From: Fortiea sp. LEGE XX443
Lineage (GTDB): Bacteria > Cyanobacteriota > Cyanobacteriia > Cyanobacteriales > Nostocaceae
DNA length: 64,000 bases
NCBI RefSeq assembly: GCF_015206815.1
Contig: NZ_JADEXZ010000015.1
Coordinates: 1-64,000, forward strand
Direction of reading: 5' to 3'
Shown here: positions 60,123 through 64,000 of the stretch, piece by piece
Layout: each line of letters begins with the position of its first letter
How positions within the stretch are numbered: the first letter of the stretch is position 1
Made by a program: the position numbers and the translations under genes
Notes under the pieces: generated by a model
The model's input: only the letters and a program-made list of their open reading frames with translations
What the model was told of the DNA's origin: nothing
The model's database searches: none

Positions 60123-62942
60123 TTGACTGTGAAAAAATTACTCAGTGCGATGAATGCTGCGGGTATCTATCTTGCACCTTGGATGGTAGCAGGTGTGATG
60201 ACAACAGGGTTATTGTTAAGTATGCCAGTCATAGGAATAGCACAACAGCAAATACCCGCATATTCAGCAGAGCAACAAGCAGCCATAAAGGAAGCTTTAG
60301 AACTGAATGAACAGGTAGTCAAGTTATATCAAGAGGGTAAATACACTACCGCCATCCCTTTAGCAGAACGCGCACTGGCTATTAGAGAGAAGGTGTTGGG
60401 TAAAGAACATCCCGATGTCGCTTCTAGCTTGAATAATTTGGCTCTACTGTACGATTCACAGGGCAATTATCAACAGGCAGAACCATTGTATCTTCGTTCT
60501 CTAGCTATCCTTGAGAAAGTGCTAGGCAAAGAACATCCTGATGTCGCTTCTAGCTTGAATAATTTGGCTGAACTGTATCGAACACAAGGAAATTATCAAC
60601 AGGCGGAACCATTGTTTCTCCGCTCCCTGGCTATCGCAGAGAAGGTGCTGGGGAATGTTCATCCCGATGTCGCCTCTAGCTTAAATAATTTGGCTCTACT
60701 GTACGATTCACAGGGGAATTATCAACAGGCGGAACCATTGTTTCTCCGCTCCCTAGCTATTTGGGAGAAGGTATTGGGGAAGGAACATCCCGATGTCGCC
60801 TTAAGCTTGAATAATTTGGCACAACTGTATTATGCACAGGGAAATTATCAACAGGCGGAATCATTATTTCTCCGCTCCTTGGCTATTTTAGAGAAGGTGC
60901 TGGGTAAGGAACATCCCAATGTCGCCCTAAGCTTGAATAATTTGGCTGAACTGTATCGAACACAGGGAAATTATCAACAAGCAGAACCATTGCATCTCCG
61001 CTCCCTGGCTATCACAGAGAAAGTGCTGGGTAAGGAACATCCCAATGTCGCCACTAGCTTGAATAATTTGGCTCTACTGTACGATTTACAGGGCAATTAT
61101 CAACAGGCGGAACCATTGTTTCTGCGTTCCCTGGCTATCCGAGAAAAGGTGCTGGGTAAGGAACATCCCAATGTCGCCCTAAGCTTGAATAATTTGGCTG
61201 TACTGTATTTGGCACAGGGTGATATTACCCGTACTACCGATTTCTTACGGCGTGGGCTAGAAATTGAAGCACAAAACCTTAATCTGATTTTTGCTGTTGG
61301 TTCAGAACAAAGAAAACAGAGTTACCTTAGAACTTTTCGAGGTGCAACTTATCGTAGTATTTCACTGTCCTTGCAGGAAGCTCACAACAATCCAGCAGCC
61401 GCATCTCTAGCCTTAACTACGGTACTCCGTCGCAAAGGTTTGGTGTTAGATGCTGTAGCCGACAGTATCCAAATCTTACGCGCTCAACTCGACAAAAACC
61501 CGGAAACTCAAAAATTATTCGCTCAATGGCTGCAAGTACAACAGCAACTCTCAGCATTAATCTACTCTCAGCCAGAAAAACAAACTGCTAACCTGAAAAC
61601 TCAACTAGAACAACTGGAAGCCGAAAAAGAAAAAATAGAAGCCGCTATCAGTACTAAAAGTGCTGAATTCCGTCAGCAAACACAACCAGTAGAGTTAGCA
61701 ACCATTCAAGCCAAAATCCCCAAAGATGCAGCCTTGGTAGAGATTGTCCACTATCAACCATACAACGCCAAAGGCAAAACGGATGCTCAAAAGTTAGGTA
61801 AACCACGTTATGCGGCGGCTGTATTGCGCTCCAAAGGCGAACCCAAGTGGCTTGATTTAGGCGAAGTCGCAGAAATTGATCAATTAGCCATTGATTTCCG
61901 CGCAGCATTAGCCACAGGAAAACCATTCAAACAACTCGCCCGCACTTTAGATAAAAAATTAATCACACCAATCCGCCCTTTATTGGGTGATGCGAGTCAT
62001 ATTTTAATTTCTCCTGATGGGCAATTAACATTAATTCCCTTTGAAGCCTTAAAGGATGAGCAAGATAAATTTCTGATTCAGCGTTATGCTTTTTCTTACC
62101 TCACCAGTGGACGAGATTTATTAGGCTTCCAGTCAAATAATAACAATGCTTCTGCGCCTGTAGTGCTGGCAGATATTGACTACGACAACCAAACACAAAC
62201 TGTAGCTTCTGCTAAAACAACTAATTCCAGAGGTTTACAAAATCGACGTTCTGGTGATTTGGCAAACTTGATATTTGACCCGTTAGCGGCTACTAAAGAT
62301 GAAGCCGCAGCCATTAAAAAGGTTTTACCTGATGCAAAATTACTATTAGGTAAAGAAGCCACAGAAACCGCAGTCAAACAACTACAAAGTCCGAGTATTT
62401 TGCATTTGGCTACTCACGGTTTCTTTATTACCGATGTCGAACAAAATCTCAATGCTTCATTAGATTTTGAAGAAACACCACGTCAACCGAAGATTTTACA
62501 AGTTGAAAATCCCTTGTTACGTTCTGGTTTGGCGTTGGCTGGGTTTAACAAACGCAAACAAGCGACAAATAATAATGATGATGGTGTACTAACAGCGTTG
62601 GAAGTTGCTGGTTTAGATTTGCGTTCCACTGAGTTAGTTGTGCTATCGGCTTGTGAAACTGGTAAAGGTGATATCAAAGTTGGCGATGGTGTTTATGGCT
62701 TGCGTCGTGCTTTGGTAATTGCTGGTTCACAAACTCAGGTTTTAAGTCTGTGGCTGGTGGATGATGCGGCGACGAAGGATTTAATGGTGAAGTATTACCA
62801 GAATTTAAAAGTGGGTAAGGGGAGACATGAAGCGTTACGTTCTGCACAGTTAGACTTGCTCAATAGTCAGGAGTATGAGCATCCGCAATATTGGGCGGCT
62901 TTTCTTCCTTCTGGTAACTGGACACCGTTGAGTGGCAAGTAA
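60123..62942 (+). CDS. Secreted or exported TPR-CHAT protein (caspase-like peptidase)
   Basis: A 939-residue protein. A signal peptide or anchor (MVAGVMTTGLLLSMPVIGIA, residues 20-39) is followed by about eight TPR units of 42 residues (EKVLGKEHPDVASSLNNL type, about 60-370). A helical linker with a coiled coil (about 480-520) precedes the C-terminal CHAT domain. The likely catalytic pair is H765 in HLATHGFF and C844 in LSACETGKG. CHAT domains are caspase-like peptidases, some activated through a repeat-bound partner. The start is TTG at 60123, or GTG at 60129. No partner gene is adjacent. Confidence 0.92.
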   Translation: MTVKKLLSAMNAAGIYLAPWMVAGVMTTGLLLSMPVIGIAQQQIPAYSAEQQAAIKEALELNEQVVKLYQEGKYTTAIPLAERALAIREKVLGKEHPDVASSLNNLALLYDSQGNYQQAEPLYLRSLAILEKVLGKEHPDVASSLNNLAELYRTQGNYQQAEPLFLRSLAIAEKVLGNVHPDVASSLNNLALLYDSQGNYQQAEPLFLRSLAIWEKVLGKEHPDVALSLNNLAQLYYAQGNYQQAESLFLRSLAILEKVLGKEHPNVALSLNNLAELYRTQGNYQQAEPLHLRSLAITEKVLGKEHPNVATSLNNLALLYDLQGNYQQAEPLFLRSLAIREKVLGKEHPNVALSLNNLAVLYLAQGDITRTTDFLRRGLEIEAQNLNLIFAVGSEQRKQSYLRTFRGATYRSISLSLQEAHNNPAAASLALTTVLRRKGLVLDAVADSIQILRAQLDKNPETQKLFAQWLQVQQQLSALIYSQPEKQTANLKTQLEQLEAEKEKIEAAISTKSAEFRQQTQPVELATIQAKIPKDAALVEIVHYQPYNAKGKTDAQKLGKPRYAAAVLRSKGEPKWLDLGEVAEIDQLAIDFRAALATGKPFKQLARTLDKKLITPIRPLLGDASHILISPDGQLTLIPFEALKDEQDKFLIQRYAFSYLTSGRDLLGFQSNNNNASAPVVLADIDYDNQTQTVASAKTTNSRGLQNRRSGDLANLIFDPLAATKDEAAAIKKVLPDAKLLLGKEATETAVKQLQSPSILHLATHGFFITDVEQNLNASLDFEETPRQPKILQVENPLLRSGLALAGFNKRKQATNNNDDGVLTALEVAGLDLRSTELVVLSACETGKGDIKVGDGVYGLRRALVIAGSQTQVLSLWLVDDAATKDLMVKYYQNLKVGKGRHEALRSAQLDLLNSQEYEHPQYWAAFLPSGNWTPLSGK
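60380..61220. repeat. 126-bp tandem DNA repeat within the TPR region of the CHAT gene
   Basis: Units of 126 bp encode the TPRs and remain nearly identical at the DNA level, for example GGGAATTATCAACAGGCGGAACCATT and GAGAAGGTGCTGGGTAAGGAACATCC (in parts) recur in almost every unit. Such identity including silent sites suggests recent duplication or gene conversion and a variable copy number. Confidence 0.85.
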
Positions 62943-63054
62943 TATTATCTTCGTTGAAAGGCTCAGAGGGCAGGGGTATAAGGAGTGAGAATGTTTTCCC
63001 TTCTGACTCCTGTTAGCGTAGCGGGGCGCAGTCCATTCTGACTCCTGAATTCAT

Positions 63055-63288
63055 TTATGTAAAACTTTCCCAGGATTGAGCCAGCAGTTGACTTAACCAG
63101 CGTCGTTGCTGCCGATCTAGCAATGGATCATCCTCAAGTACCTGCGCTGTTAAATCTTCTAAAGATTTACCTTGAGAACGGACAATTTTAATAACTCCTG
63201 CGATCGCTGAAGCTACAAGTTCTTCATCAACTGGCCTTTGTTGTAAAGCAAAAATTTCTTGAGGGCTGTCTGGAATGGGATAATTCAT
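63055..63288 (-). CDS. Small conserved cyanobacterial hypothetical protein
   Basis: A 77-residue acidic helical protein: MNYPIPDSPQEIFALQQRPVDEELVASAIAGVIKIVRSQGKSLEDLTAQVLEDD..., then LLDRQQRRWLSQLLAQSWESF. I recall related small Nostoc proteins without a known role. It has no signal or membrane segment. It is convergent with the CHAT gene (112-bp spacer with a small repeat) and divergent from the partial gene at 63450. Confidence 0.7.
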   Translation of the reverse strand: MNYPIPDSPQEIFALQQRPVDEELVASAIAGVIKIVRSQGKSLEDLTAQVLEDDPLLDRQQRRWLSQLLAQSWESFT

Positions 63289-63449
63289 GGCGTGGGTTTA
63301 CAAAGTTACAAAAATGAACAAAAATTTTGACAAATTATTAAAAGTTCTTTACAGAATCTTTATTTGAGTAATAGGGCGGAGTGTACCTTAATTTTCGCCA
63401 TTAATAAATCTGTCGAAATGAGTATTTTAAACGGAGAAGTCAGAAACAC

Positions 63450-64000
63450 ATGAAAGAAGTCCTTTATTTAGAAGTGCCGATTTCAGACACGGCAGCTGTA
63501 AGGCGTTGGCTGCAAATGGATTTTCAGCCAGGAATTGGCGAAAAAACATTGACCCCAGATGGCTTCTGCCTGAAAATACTTACAGATACTACAGCATTTA
63601 AGCAAACAATTTCCGAAAAATTACCGACTGAACTTTCTATTTTTGTTTGGTCAGTCCAGAGAACTACTTATTTAAAGGTCTTCCGTTGGGCAGATCAGCC
63701 TTTCCCTCAAGAGAAGGAGATTGTGCTACGCCTCAAGACGGAAATCAGACAGCGCTTTCCCCATCGCTACCCTGAACCACCAACCATTGATTTATCCCAA
63801 CAATCAATTTTTGAAGCTTTAGCGCCATATTACCCACTCACGGTTAAATATTTTCAAAAAATGCCCAATGGCGAATACGACCTCAAACGTGCCTATTGGT
63901 GGGAGCAACGATGGCGCGAAGGTGTACGTAATCCCAAAGAACCGCGTCAGGTAGTCTTTTCTTTTCCCCCTAGCCCCCTGCCCCCAGCGCTTCCCAATCT
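63450..64000 (+). CDS. Unrecognised protein, N-terminal part only
   Basis: The frame is open from the ATG at 63450 (GGAGA at 63433-63437) to the window end, 183 codons. It begins MKEVLYLEVPISDTAAVRRW, then GEKTLTPDGFCLKI, LPTELSIFVWSVQRTTYLKVFRW and AYWWEQRWREGVRNP. The pattern looks like a genuine conserved cyanobacterial protein with an alpha/beta N-terminal domain, but I cannot name it. The last residues before the edge (SFPPSPLPPALPN) are encoded by a C-rich repeat-like sequence, so a low-complexity linker or inserted repeat starts there. No function is proposed. Confidence 0.75.
   Translation, partial: MKEVLYLEVPISDTAAVRRWLQMDFQPGIGEKTLTPDGFCLKILTDTTAFKQTISEKLPTELSIFVWSVQRTTYLKVFRWADQPFPQEKEIVLRLKTEIRQRFPHRYPEPPTIDLSQQSIFEALAPYYPLTVKYFQKMPNGEYDLKRAYWWEQRWREGVRNPKEPRQVVFSFPPSPLPPALPN

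Overview
The window looks like chromosomal DNA of a heterocyst-forming, nitrogen-fixing filamentous cyanobacterium of the Nostoc/Anabaena group. It carries a complete minus-strand nif cluster that includes the heterocyst ferredoxin fdxH and the cyanoglobin gene glbN between nifU and nifH. It also has cytochrome b6f genes (petC, petA), a phylloquinone pathway, many HIP1 octamers (GCGATCGC), and the heptameric tandem repeats and small palindromic repeats typical of Nostoc. The exact species cannot be told from the sequence alone. No rRNA, tRNA or CRISPR array was seen.

Left part (1-18.8 kb) is mostly housekeeping. A transposase tail sits at the edge, followed by an orphan HicB-like protein, hemB, and a compact DUF2997 / Ycf35-like / ferredoxin cassette. 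Next come a YiaA/B-type membrane protein, the cyanobacterial DUF4335-DUF3038 pair, mutS2, and a YqiJ-like/flotillin pair. GuaB3, the small RNA Yfr1 and trxA follow in the order known from many cyanobacteria. A truncated WD40 gene, petA and petC (operon petC-petA), a DUF3067 gene and tatC close this part. TatC is the likely export route for the Rieske protein.

The middle part (18.8-36.4 kb) opens with the least ordinary locus: two overlapping genes encoding a P-loop ATPase and a 1706-residue protein. The latter has a degenerate NTPase-like N-terminus, a helical-repeat region, an nSTAND NTPase, a coiled coil, one membrane helix and 14 WD40 repeats. This is the best candidate for an undescribed signalling or conflict system. 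Then come menA-menC-menE (minus) and divergent menF (plus) for phylloquinone, a Uma2-like nuclease, a small membrane protein, proA, a divergent nucleoside hydrolase / cytosine deaminase pair and the hydrogenase protease hupW.

The nif region (36.4-56.6 kb) reads, in transcription order (minus strand), nifB-fdxN-nifS-nifU-glbN-nifH-nifD-nifK-(Mo-nitrogenase C-terminal family)-nifE-nifN-nifX-(DUF269)-(CCE_0567 family)-nifW-hesA-hesB-fdxH-feoA. A mop (molbindin) gene lies on the plus strand, and an ankyrin protein, a SagB-like double nitroreductase and a small unknown protein follow. nifD and fdxN are both uninterrupted, and nifD still carries the 11-bp core at which the nifD excision element inserts in other strains. 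Several nif spacers hold heptamer arrays with inverted copies.

The right part (56.6-64 kb) has a roughly 1-kb gene-free region upstream of nifB, an MDR-family oxidoreductase, a second Uma2-like protein, a 21-bp repeat array, a secreted TPR-CHAT protease-like protein with intact His/Cys, a small unknown protein and the 5' part of an unrecognised gene running off the edge.
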